From: Tomocerus qinae
Taxonomy: Eukaryota; Arthropoda; Collembola; Entomobryomorpha; Tomoceridae
Assembly: GCA_020055645.1 (NCBI GenBank)
Contig: CM034546.1
Location: 60,698,001 to 60,762,000 of the forward strand
DNA length: 64,000 nucleotides
Direction of reading: 5' to 3'
Shown piece after piece: positions 53,274-64,000 of this stretch. Position 1 is the first letter of the stretch, and each line of letters starts with the position of its first letter. Below the pieces are notes generated by a model that had not been told where the DNA came from, searched no databases, and worked only from the letters and a program-made list of their open reading frames with translations. The position numbers and the translations under genes are program-made.

Positions 53274-55670
53274 TTAAGCACATCGGTCCTTCCTGTTCCA
53301 TCTACAAAGCTTCCAGTGTGTAAAACTATGAACGCCTTTTATACAAAATGTGGATATAAAGTTTTTGATGCGCTTAAGTGCCCTGTAAATATTACGGATA
53401 AAAGTGGCAATCGCAGTTTTTAAGGACACTCGATTTTCCCAAATAAATGAGGCTATCCAAATCAATGCGATGCTCAGAGTGATGTGGAAAATGGTGGCTA
53501 TATTGGAGTTGTAAAATGTCACAGGCCGTGGCAGAACTCTGCCCCAACAAGTTCTGCATTTGGTGAAATTGCGTGCCTGAAAATGTTGCAACCAAACTTG
53601 AAATATTCCTGAGTGACTTAGAGCCGTCAATCTCTTCTTTAGAAATGGAGTGAGCAAGGGAACGTTTACATTTTCAATGTGAGTGTTGATTGTTGTCGGT
53701 AAAAACGAAGTTTCGTGTGTCCCATGATACAATTTCTTTAAAGTTTTGACGCCGCCAACGTTAGGATTCCAATGTGAGTCATTGAGCAGTCGATGAAGTT
53801 CAATGTTAGAAAGTATGAGAGCAGAATTATTGCATTTGGAAATCCAATGTTGGGGATTGCTGTAATAAAAACCCGGAGGAAATCGATAGATTTCTTTGAG
53901 TTTGTTGTACATCCTGGCCAGTTTGAGAAATCGGTTTTTATCCATGTAATTCTTAAGCACCCTTAGAAATATACTACTGTCTTGTCTACGCCGAAACGAA
54001 GAATATTTAAGAGCTTCCTCGACCAAACTTCGATTTTCATTGGCAAAATGGCAATTACTTTTGTCCATTTGCTTACAATACCTGCATTTCTGGGTATAAA
54101 ATGATGATTTTTTAGCTCGATTCTTATAGCAATAATATTCCTTCATCGTCATCCTTTGTTGAAATATATTCAAATTGAAAGGATCAAACTCATTCGTGCC
54201 GGCGCGACGCTGAAGAGCCCCGAAGACTCTGATATCAGATAAATTGACCAAATGTTCAATGGATTCAATTTGTTTCACCGGTCGTGGTTCAACCAAATCT
54301 GTAATGACAATTCCTTTGTATCCATTTGTCAATACAATAAGCATTAACAGCAATGGACCGATCACAATTTTGACCCAGAATCTTTTTTCTGCTGCTGATG
54401 ACAACGAGTAGCTGATTTCCAGTGCATAGGCATAGCAGATCATCAGAAATGGAATGCTACTTTCATTTTCTTTCCAAAATGTGACACCGTGGACGAAAGA
54501 AATCACAGAGAATAGAGTAATCACAATAGCCAGCCAGGCATAAGGTTGGAATGGTCGGATGTATCCGTAAAACGAGAGACTCTCATCTTCCAAAACGACA
54601 CAAGACAGAAAATTGTAAAATATTTCCATCGTTGGTAAAATGAATGTACTGGGGTCTCCATGTATTTCAGTCGCCATTAGAGGACCGCTTTGAAAATAAA
54701 ACTGTACAAATTGGTGTTTCTGTTGTACTGTGAAACATTTACTATTTTCGTATTGCCCCATGGTGGAATTTGCCAAGCTTTCCAAAATAATTGACGCTAG
54801 AGCGTACGAGGGTGTTTTTTCCCCTTTAAAATTTATCTTTCCAAAATAAGCCTTGCTAAGTGGAGGTCCACAACGGTTTTTAGTTAGGTCTTCTATGTAA
54901 TAACGTGTGTAAGCCTCATCTGATATGACCATTGCGACACTCTTGGCCACATTGCTTTTCTCAAGGAAATTTTGGATAGCCATTTGACGCAGTTGTAGGC
55001 CAATGCAATTGTTTCCGGAACACAAGGGTACCATTTTATATAAATAGTGTGGTTCTTCCTCGGGAGAAATGAAATACACATTTTGGTCATTATTATTGGT
55101 CATTGACAATAAAAACCACGGTTTGTGCAAAAAACAACGCTGAAGAACTTTACTTCTTGTGTCACTCGAAATGAAACTGGAATTCGTTTGGCGTTTTCTT
55201 AAAATATCTCCACCGACGAAGAGATAAACCGCTGAATGTTCTCCTATGAGATGCCACCGACGACTGAAAAATTTCAACTTATAATCTTTAGGGAAGAAAG
55301 ACTCACTTAATTGATTAATCAGTTTTCCATTTCCAAAATCTTTCGGTTTGAAATTGATCACTATATGAACAAAGCAAACAAAGCGTCTAATCATTCCTGG
55401 TGCAGAAAATCCCAACTTTTTTGTATTTAAATTACGACGATTGGATGGACCTGGTACGGTGTTTTTCGAATTAAGACGTAACTTAGAGAGTGTATAAGGA
55501 ATGTCTAATTCTTGGAATTCATTCCATATTTTGTAGTAAGGATTCCGTTGGAAAACCAATTCAATGTAACAATCTTTCTCCAATTCCATAACATTTTTTA
55601 ACTTCCACCCAAAAGTGGACACAGCCGAAAATGCTAACGCACCAAAATAAATAATTTTTGAAATATACAT
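53274..55670 (-). CDS. Ionotropic-receptor-like channel, intronless (IR-like 2)
   Basis: 798 aa from an ATG at 55668-55670 with a signal peptide (KIIYFGALAFSAVSTFG). A long extracellular part precedes TM1 at ~376-397 (PYAWLAIVITLFSVISFVHG). TM2 is at ~430-457 (IGPLLLMLIVLTNGYKGIVI), a long extracellular lobe with a Cys-rich patch (CYKNRAKKSS..YTQKCRYC) follows, and TM3 is at ~722-743 (IFHITLSIALIWIASFIW) before a basic cytoplasmic tail. This is the S1-TM1-pore-TM2-S2-TM3 order of ionotropic receptors. It is only distantly similar to the IR-like gene at 38.4 kb, both on the minus strand. The uninterrupted frame suggests a working gene; the ligand is unknown. Confidence 0.8.
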   Translation of the reverse strand: MYISKIIYFGALAFSAVSTFGWKLKNVMELEKDCYIELVFQRNPYYKIWNEFQELDIPYTLSKLRLNSKNTVPGPSNRRNLNTKKLGFSAPGMIRRFVCFVHIVINFKPKDFGNGKLINQLSESFFPKDYKLKFFSRRWHLIGEHSAVYLFVGGDILRKRQTNSSFISSDTRSKVLQRCFLHKPWFLLSMTNNNDQNVYFISPEEEPHYLYKMVPLCSGNNCIGLQLRQMAIQNFLEKSNVAKSVAMVISDEAYTRYYIEDLTKNRCGPPLSKAYFGKINFKGEKTPSYALASIILESLANSTMGQYENSKCFTVQQKHQFVQFYFQSGPLMATEIHGDPSTFILPTMEIFYNFLSCVVLEDESLSFYGYIRPFQPYAWLAIVITLFSVISFVHGVTFWKENESSIPFLMICYAYALEISYSLSSAAEKRFWVKIVIGPLLLMLIVLTNGYKGIVITDLVEPRPVKQIESIEHLVNLSDIRVFGALQRRAGTNEFDPFNLNIFQQRMTMKEYYCYKNRAKKSSFYTQKCRYCKQMDKSNCHFANENRSLVEEALKYSSFRRRQDSSIFLRVLKNYMDKNRFLKLARMYNKLKEIYRFPPGFYYSNPQHWISKCNNSALILSNIELHRLLNDSHWNPNVGGVKTLKKLYHGTHETSFLPTTINTHIENVNVPLLTPFLKKRLTALSHSGIFQVWLQHFQARNFTKCRTCWGRVLPRPVTFYNSNIATIFHITLSIALIWIASFIWENRVSLKTAIATFIRNIYRALKRIKNFISTFCIKGVHSFTHWKLCRWNRKDRCA

Positions 55671-55889
55671 TGTGATCCGGTGATATAAAAATTAATGTTC
55701 CTCATTAACCTGATAACAATTGAGCATTTGTCCCTCCAATGTTTGAACTCTGTTTGAAAATAAAGTGTCTATTTATCTATTATTGCAACTTTTAATTGAA
55801 ATAGTAAAAACGACTACTGATAACAATAAGAGTTTATTACGAAGATTTAAATATTTTACATACATTGTGTACTGCTACAAGTATTGAGA

Positions 55890-56870
55890 ACCTTTGTTGA
55901 GACGAATCCTTAAGCCTTTCAACTTTATTGCTGGCTCACTGGTTATAAATAATTTATACTTACATTAATCTTATATATGGGCATGTAGGCGAATTTGATT
56001 TTTACCAATAAGCTCTTTGGTGCCACTTTACATAATTATTTGTATTGTTTAACAATGTTAAATACATGTAAAAAAGTAGCAAAGATTACTTGAAATTTTC
56101 ATTTTTACCCACTCTCCAAGTCAGGGGTGTATTTAAAGCATTAAGTCCCTTCCTGAGCATTTACACGACTACTTACAATGACGTATAAAATTTAACTCTA
56201 CCTTAGAATTAAATTCGATCCACTCATACAAACAGGCAATGTTTCCGACTTTTCCTCTTTTTCAAACTCGACATTACTTACATATACAAAGTAATTTGAA
56301 CCGGTTGTCTCAGATCGTTCTAGACATATTGTGCTAACGGAAAAAGGAGACAGACATATATTAAGTATTTTTCCTATAAAGCCACTGCGCTGCTTAATAT
56401 ATCATACTAGCAAAGGATAGATAATGAATGAGATAGATTAATTATACATAACCATTTTAGCAGAGTAACAACTGTCTCAAGAATATTAACACCGACCATC
56501 TTATGTTTATTTAATTATCCTTTGTCCTAGCCCGATCTCTGACAGTTTCTAGAAACGATATTCAGGCTCTTATCTTAATTTGGTTTTTGCAGTCACGCAT
56601 GCAATACCACGACAATGATGGAAATATTATATACTTGTTTACATATTGGACTACACAATTGCATACCAACAAGCCTTATTTTCAGCGAAATTAAAATGTG
56701 TAGGCATCATTATTAATACTTTTAGATGGAATATTTTTACGCATATGAAAATGCCAATTGTAAAAATGAAATGGTAGTAGTAATAAGTTACACGAAGTAA
56801 ATATACTAATGTGGTGAACTACCATGTTAACAAAGCATTGAAAACTTTTTGAACTGCATAATAATACCAA
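55890..56870 (+). repeat. Segmental duplication copy 2 (partner 46430-47300)
   Basis: Blocks such as GGCTGGCTCACTGG, GGCATGTAGGCGAATTTG, GTCTCAAGAATATTAACAC, CTTATCTTAATTTGGTTTTTG and ATATGAAAATGCCAATTG appear in the same order as in the partner. No gene. Confidence 0.65.
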
Positions 56871-57121
56871 CAGAGCTGTAAAGTCTGAACCATTCGAAAT
56901 GGAAGAAGGGAAAGTAATTTTTTTTAAAACCCAAAAATACATAAAATTTGTCCCCCATCTTCCTGAAACTTGTTTCTTCTGCGGCCCTGTATGCCAATTT
57001 GCTATTTAATCATTATTCATGTTGAAGTTGTAAGGTTTCGGACAGTGGTAACCGAGAATTAGAAGATACGACATGAAATGAATTACATGAATTTAATGTC
57101 TACTTTTAAAAAATATGAATG

Positions 57122-57418
57122 TTAACCCTTAAACGTGCAGCATTCTCCATCCGAAGGGAGAAAGTACCCCAGACCAAAAAATAGAAAAAGCGTTAGCTTC
57201 GCATAGTTATTAGAACCTACTTTAATTTCTATCACTAATCTAATAATCAAGTATATCATAAATATTAACAAAACAGTTTCCAGTAAAGAGTTTTCAGAGT
57301 ATATTTTGAATCCGTTGCAAAGATGTGTCTGAGTTACTGAATTCAATGAAAATGTAGAAACTGCTAAAAATGATCATATTCTTAATGCTGTAAAACTTTA
57401 TTATTTTTTAGTTATCAT
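57122..57418 (-). pseudogene. Orphan, decayed gustatory-receptor-like exon 1
   Basis: The ATG at 57416-57418 begins a frame with stops that follows the exon 1 pattern of GR-like 1 to 3. From 57346 it is readable: LIIRLVIEIKVGSNNYAKLT then FFGLGYF, equivalent to the LITEIKYGSHNYSEL...LGLGYLW region. No exon 2 or 3 follows within the next kilobase. It is a dead fragment. Confidence 0.75.
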
Positions 57419-58200
57419 CTTATACTAGCTATATTTCGGTGTCATATATATAATTTTTGCACTAATAATCTCGCGTTAGTGTAAAATAGAATGTCATTTA
57501 CGATGAATGATATCAGGAAATTTAAGCACCGAAAAGCCGGGAAGATTGAATCGGGTTAATTAACAAATAACTATTAATCATTAAATGGCAGTGTCATAAG
57601 CAGCTATACATCATTGTTAATCACTCATCAATCACTATTCCATTGTCAATTGGTTCACATTGTCATGATGTAATTAAATACAACGTACGCACGATGTGAG
57701 TTGCAACTTGCAAAATATTCGTAGTTATAAGTTCATAGCCAAGTGGAAAAGCCAGACGAAATTCTAAGAGATCTGAAATATGCCTCTCCGTATAGCCAAT
57801 CACCTAATTAAATTTTCACCAGAGAGTACGAGTTAAAATTATAGATACTGCTATTGACAACAATCAATTTCCTCCTTAAAATTCTTCCTTACGTGCATTA
57901 TATTGCAAACTGCAATTTAAAGAAAGACAATTTAATTTAAAGACAGATTTAAAGACAATTCAATGGCAGTTAATTTCAAACTATACATAGATGTAAGTAT
58001 ACAGCTACTCTGTCAAATTACTTTGTAAAGTCTATAAATATCCAGTACTTTATATTGATGCAAGAAAATAAGTCAATACAAATGGAATCATTATAGCGGC
58101 CAGACTAAAAAGCCCCTCCCTAGGGTGGGGCGCCCCACCCGCCCCACCATGCTCAATACATACAGGGTGGAAATAATATTTTTATATATAAATTTTCACG
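57419..58200. other. Spacer before the minisatellite
   Basis: AT-rich, then abruptly G/C-rich from 58110 (GGGTGGGGCGCCCCACCCGC), where the transition to the repeat array starts. No gene. Confidence 0.5.
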
Positions 58201-58201
58201 C

Positions 58202-61200
58202 AGGTACCAGTGTCTACCAGGGTGGGGACAATGTCTACCAGGGAGAGGCCAATGTCTACCAGGGAGGGGCCAATGTCTACCAGGGAGGGGCCAATATCTT
58301 CCAGGGTGGGGCCTATGTTTACCAGGGTGGGGCCAATGTCTACGAGGGTGGGGTAAATGTCTACCAGGGTGGGGCCTATGTTTACCAGGGTGGGGCCAAT
58401 GTCTACCAAGGTGGGGCCAATGTCTACCAGGGAGGGGCCAATGTCTACCAGGGAGGGGCCAATGTCTACCAGGATGGGGCCAATGACTACGAGGGTGGGG
58501 CCAATAACTACCAGGGTAGGGCCAATGTCTACGAGGGTGGGGCCAATGTCTACGAGGGTGAGGCCAATGTCTACGAGGGTGGGGCCAATGTCTACTAGGG
58601 TAGGGCCGATGTCTACCAGGGTGGGGCCAATGTCTACCAGGGTGGGGCCTATGTCTACCAGGGTGGGGCCTATGTTTACCAGGGTGGGGCCAATGTCTAC
58701 CAGGGTGGGGCCTATGTCTACCAGGGTGGGGCCAATGTTTACCAGGGTGGGGCCAATGTTTACCAGGGTGGGGACTACGTTTACCAGGGTGGGGCCAATG
58801 TCTACCAGGGTGGGGGCCAATGTCTACCAGGGTGGGGCTAATGTCTACCAGGGTGGGGCCAATGTCTACCAGGGTGGGGCCTATGTTTAACAGGGTGGGG
58901 CCAATGTCTACCAGGGTGGGGCCAATGTCTACCAGGGTGGCGCCAATGTTTACCAGGGTGGGGCCTATGTCTACCAGGGTGGGGCCAATGTTTACCAGGG
59001 TGGGGCCAATGTTTACCAGGGTGGGGCCAATGTCTACCAGGGTGGGGCCAATGTCTACCAGGGTGGGGCCAATGTCTACCAGGGTGGGGCCAATGTCTAC
59101 CAGGGTGGGGCCAATGTCTACCAGGGTGGGGCCAATGTCTACCAGGGTGGGGCCAATGTCTACCAGGGTGGGGCCAATGTCTACCAGAGGAGGGCCTATG
59201 TTTACCAGGGTGGGGCCAATGTCTACCAGGGTGGGGCCAATGTCTACCAGGGTGGGGCCTATGTTTACCAGGGTGGGGCCGATGTCTAACAGGGTGGGGC
59301 CAATGTCTACCAAGGTGGGGCCTATGTTTACCAGGGTGGGGCTTATGTTTACCAGGGTGGGGCCAATGCCTACCACGCTGGAGCTTATGTTTACCAGGGT
59401 GTGGCCTATGTTTACCAGGGTGGGGCCTATGTTTACCAGGGTGGGGCCAATGTCTAACAGGGTGGGGCCTATGTTTACCAGGGTGGGGCGAATGTCTACC
59501 AGGGTGGCACCAATGTCTACCAGGGTGGGGCCAATGTCCTCCAGGGTGTGGCCTATGTTTAACAGTGTGGGGCCAATGTCTACCAGGGTGGGGCCTATGT
59601 TTACCAGGGTGGGGCCAATGTCTACCAGGGTGGGGCCAATGTCTACCAGGGTGGGGCCAATGTCTACCAGGGTGGGGCCTATGTTTACCAGGGTGGGGCC
59701 ATTGTCTACCAGGGTGGGGCGTATGTTTACCAGGGTGGGGCCTATGTTTACCAGGGTGGGGCCAATGTCTACCATAGTGGGGCCAGAGTCTACCAGGGTG
59801 GGGCCAATGTCTACCAGGGTGGGGCCTATGTTTACCAGGGTGGGGCCATTGTCTACCAGGGTGGGGCCTATGTTTACCAGGGTGGGGCCAATGTCTACCA
59901 TGGTGGGGCCAGAGTCTACCAGGGTGGGGCCAATGTCTACCAGGGTGGGGCCTATGTTTAACAGGGTGGGGCCAATGTCTACCAGGGTGGGGCCAATGTC
60001 TACCAGGGTGGGGCCAATGTCTACCACGGTGGGGCCAATGTCTACCAGGGTGGGGGCCAATGTCTACCCGGGTGGGGCCATTGTCTACCAGGGTGGGGCC
60101 AATGTCTACCAGGGTGGGGCCTATGTTTACCAGGGTGGGGCCGATGTCTAACAGGGTGGGGCCAATGTCTACCAAGGTGGGGCCTATGTTTACCAGGGTG
60201 GGGCTTATGTTTACCAGGGTGGGGCCAATGTCTACCATGGTGGGGCCAGAGTCTACCAGGGTGGGGCCAATGTTTACCAGGGTGGGGCCTATGTTTACCA
60301 GGGTGGGGCCTATGTTTACCAGGGTGGGGCCAATGTCTACCAGGGTGGGGCCAATGTCTACCAGGGTGGGGCCAATGTCTACCAGGGTGGGGCCTATGTT
60401 TAACAGGGTGGGGCCAATGTCTACCAGGGTGGGGCCAATGTCTACCAGGGTGGGGCCTATGTTTACCAGGGTGGGGCCGATGTCTACCAGTGTGGGGCAA
60501 ATGTCTACCAGGGTGGAGCCAATGTCTACCAGGGTGGAGCCAATGTCTACCAGGGTGGGGTCTATGTTTATCAGGGTGGGGCCAATGTCTACCAGGGTGG
60601 GGCCAATGTCTACCAGGTTGGGGACTATTTTTACCAGGGTGGGGCTGATGTCTACCAGGGTGGGGTCAATGTCTAACAGGGTAGGGCTAATGTCTACCAG
60701 GGTGGGGCCTATGTTTAACAGGGTGGGGCCAATGTCTACCAGGGTGGGGCCAATGTTTACCAGGGTGGGGCCAATGTCTACCAGGGTGGGGCCTATGTTT
60801 ACCAGGGTGGGGCCTATGTTTACCAGGGTGGGGCCAATGTCTACCAGGGTGGGGCCAATGTCTACCAGGGTGGAGCCAATGTCTACCAGGGTGGAGCCAA
60901 TGTCTACCAGGGTGGGGTCTATGTTTACCAGGGTGGGGCTAATGTCTACTAGGGTGGGGACTATTTTTACCAGGGTGGGGCTGATGTCTACCAGGGTGGG
61001 GCCAATGTCTAACAGGGTAGGGCCAATGTCTACCAGGGTGGGGCCAATGTCTACCAGGGTGGGGCCTATGTTTACCAGGGTGGGGCCATTGTCTACCAGG
61101 GTGGGGCCTATGTTTACCAGGGTGGGGCCTATGTTTACCAGGGTGGGGCCAATGTCTACCATGGTGGGGCCAGAGTCTACCAGGGTGGGGCCAATGTCTA

Positions 61201-64000
61201 CCAGGGTGGGGCCTATGTTTACCAGGGTGGGGCCATTGTCTACCAGGGTGGGGCCTATGTTTACCAGGGTGGGGCCAATGTCTACCATGGTGGGGCCAGA
61301 GTCTACCAGGGTGGGGCCAATGTCTACCAGGGTGGGGCCTATGTTTACCAGGGTGGGGCCGATGTCTACCAGTGTGGGGCAAATGTCTACCAGGGTGGAG
61401 CCAATGTCTACCAGGGTGGAGCCAATGTCTACCAGGGTGGGGTCTATGTTTACCAGGGTGGGGCCAATGTCTACCAGGGTGGGGCCAATGTCTACCAGGT
61501 TGGGGACTATTTTTACCAGGGTGGGGCTGATGTCTACCAGGGTGGGGTCAATGTCTAACAGGGTAGGGCTAATGTCTACCAGGGTGGGGCCTATGTTTAA
61601 CAGGGTGGGGCCAATGTCTACCAGGGTGGGGCCAATGTCTACCAGGGTGGGGCCAATGTCTACCAGGGTGGGGCCTATGTCTACCAGGGTGGGGCCTATG
61701 TTTACCAGGGTGGGGCCGATGTCTACCAGGGTGGGGCCAATGTCTACCAGGGTGGAGCCAATGTCTACCAGGGTGGAGCCAATGTCTACCAGGGTGGGGT
61801 CTATGTTTACCAGGGTGGGGCTAATGTCTACTAGGGTGGGGACTATTTTTACCAGGGTGGGGCTGATGTCTACCAGGGTGGGGCCAATGTCTAACAGGGT
61901 AGGGCCAATGTCTACCAGGGTGGGGCCAATGTCTACCAGGGTGGGGCCTATGTTTACCAGGGTGGGGCCATTGTCTACCAGGGTGGGGCCTATGTTTACC
62001 AGGGTGGGGCCTATGTTTACCAGGGTGGGGCCAATGTCTACCATGGTGGGGCCAGAGTCTACCAGGGTGGGGCCAATGTCTACCAGGGTGGGGCCTATGT
62101 TTACCAGGGTGGGGCCATTGTCTACCAGGGTGGGGCCTATGTTTACCAGGGTGGGGCCAATGTCTACCATGGTGGGGCCAGAGTCTACCAGGGTGGGGCC
62201 AATGTCTACCAGGGTGGGGCCTATGTTTACCAGGGTGGGGCCGATGTCTACCAGTGTGGGGCAAATGTCTACCAGGGTGGAGCCAATGTCTACCAGGGTG
62301 GAGCCAATGTCTACCAGGGTGGGGTCTATGTTTACCAGGGTGGGGCCAATGTCTACCAGGGTGGGGCCAATGTCTACCAGGTTGGGGACTATTTTTACCA
62401 GGGTGGGGCTGATGTCTACCAGGGTGGGGCCAATGTCTAACAGGGTAGGGCTAATGTCTACCAGGGTGGGGCCTATGTTTACCAGGGTGGGGCCGATGTC
62501 TACCAGGGTGGGGCCAATGTCTACCAGGGTGGAGCCAATGTCTACCAGGGTGGAGCCAATGTCTACCAGGGTGGGGTCTATGTTTACCAGGGTGGGGCTA
62601 ATGTCTACTAGGGTGGGGACTATTTTTACCAGGGTGGGGCTGATGTCTACCAGGGTGGGGCCAATGTCTAACAGGGTAGGGCCAATGTCTACCAGGGTGG
62701 GGCCAATGTCTACCAGGGTGGGGCCTATGTTTACCAGGGTGGGGCCATTGTCTACCAGGGTGGGGCCTATGTTTACCAGGGTGGGGCCTATGTTTACCAG
62801 GGTGGGGCCAATGTCTACCATGGTGGGGCCAGAGTCTACCAGGGTGGGGCCAATGTCTACCAGGGTGGGGCCTATGTTTACCAGGGTGGGGCCATTGTCT
62901 ACCAGGGTGGGGCCTATGTTTACCAGGGTGGGGCCAATGTCTACCAGGGTGGGGCCTATGTTTACCAGGGTGGGGCCGATGTCTACCAGTGTGGGGCAAA
63001 TGTCTACCAGGGTGGAGCCAATGTCTACCAGGGTGGAGCCAATGTCTACCAGGGTGGGGTCTATGTTTACCAGGGTGGGGCCAATGTCTACCAGGGTGGG
63101 GCCAATGTCTACCAGGTTGGGGACTATTTTTACCAGGGTGGGGCTGATGTCTACCAGGGTGGGGCCAATGTCTAACAGGGTAGGGCTAATGTCTACCAGG
63201 GTGGGGCCTATGTTTAACAGGGTGGGGCCAATGTCTACCAGGGTGGGGCCAATGTCTACCAGGGTGGGGCCAATGTCTACCAGGGTGGGGCCTATGTCTA
63301 CCAGGGTGGGGCCTATGTTTACCAGGGTGGGGCCGATGTCTACCAGGGTGGGGCCAATGTCTACCAGGGTGGAGCCAATGTCTACCAGGGTGGAGCCAAT
63401 GTCTACCAGGGTGGGGTCTATGTTTACCAGGGTGGGGCTAATGTCTACTAGGGTGGGGACTATTTTTACCAGGGTGGGGCTGATGTCTACCAGGGTGGGG
63501 CCAATGTCTAACAGGGTGGGGCCTATGTTTACCAGGGTGGGGCCATTGTCTACCAGGGTGGGGCATATGTTTACCAGGGTGGGGCCTATGTTTACCAGGG
63601 TGGGGCCAATGTCTACCATGGTGGGGCCAGAGTCTACCAGGGTGGGGCCAATGTCTACCAGGGTGGGGCCTATGTTTACCAGGGTGGGGCCATTGTCTAC
63701 CAGGGTGGGGCCTATGTTTACCAGGGTGGGGCCAATGTCTACCATGGTGGGGCCAGAGTCTACCAGGGTGGGGCCAATGTCTACCAGGGTGGGGCCTATG
63801 TTTACCAGGGTGGGGCCGATGTCTACCAGTGTGGGGCAAATGTCTACCAGGGTGGAGCCAATGTCTACCAGGGTGGAGCCAATGTCTACCAGGGTGGGGT
63901 CTATGTTTACCAGGGTGGGGCCAATGTCTACCAGGGTGGGGCCAATGTCTACCAGGTTGGGGACTATTTTCACCAGGGTGGGGCTGATGTCTACCAGGGT
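58202..64000. repeat. 21-bp G-rich minisatellite array, >5.8 kb, with higher-order repeats
   Basis: The unit is GGTGGGGCCAATGTCTACCAG, with variants CCTATGTTTACC, CATTGTCTACC, AGAGTCTACC and TAACAG. From about 60480 onward a block of variants recurs: matching positions at 60939, 61821, 62598 and 63438 are spaced 882, 777 and 840 bp, i.e. 42, 37 and 40 units. Because 21 is a multiple of 3 and the unit has few stops, long frames arise on both strands in several phases (up to 1711 codons on the minus strand). Single-base gains at about 58811-58816 and 60051-60056 shift frames without creating stops, so these frames are most likely not genes. The array runs off the window. Confidence 0.95.

Noticed and set aside
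58838..63973. 1711-codon frame and other long frames in the minisatellite
   Set aside because: They follow from a 21-bp unit lacking stops in most phases; overlapping frames are equally open on both strands, and single-base gains change frame without effect.

Overview
This is a eukaryotic, AT-rich window from an arthropod. Evidence: genes with GT-AG introns, a ZAD-type C2H2 zinc-finger gene, gustatory-receptor-like 7TM genes split 361/307/466 nt over three exons, and large divergent ionotropic-receptor-like genes. That mix suggests a springtail (Collembola), where such receptors are greatly expanded. This is inference from gene style, not a database match.

Layout. 1-17.9 kb: a ZAD zinc-finger gene on the plus strand, whose intron holds a complete Polinton/Maverick DNA transposon (759-15283, 6-bp target duplication ATTATC). 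The Polinton carries ten minus-strand genes: polymerase B, packaging ATPase, adenain-like protease, major and minor capsid proteins, integrase and four small proteins. The host gene has two tandem zinc-finger terminal exons; the second has an in-frame stop. 19-36 kb: three paralogous receptor genes on the minus strand (one intact, two broken), a tiny two-exon gene for a secreted six-cysteine peptide, hAT-type MITEs, and a very young copia-like LTR element (31143-34840). That element encodes no reverse transcriptase, and its protease and integrase catalytic residues are replaced. 38-43.4 kb: an ionotropic-receptor-like gene and an intact gene of a second gustatory-like subfamily. 43.4-53 kb: old segmental duplications, palindromic MITEs and an Hsp70-like gene whose end is formed by a 328-bp MITE. 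An exact inverted copy of that MITE lies 19 kb away. 53-58 kb: a second ionotropic-receptor-like gene and an orphan receptor exon. 58.2-64 kb: a G-rich 21-bp minisatellite with higher-order periodicity, running off the window.

How it works together. The host part is a chemosensory cluster being reshaped by transposable elements. The Polinton genes form a virus-like cassette for replication, integration and capsid building, packed so tightly that neighbouring reading frames abut or overlap. Two Polinton genes are broken (POLB frameshift, minor capsid nonsense codon), so this copy looks recently inactivated. The most unusual items are the catalytically dead but intact ORF of the young LTR element, the overlapping Polinton gene train with tiny first exons, the uncatalogued small Cys-rich peptide gene, and the Hsp70-like protein lacking its lid and a key catalytic Glu.
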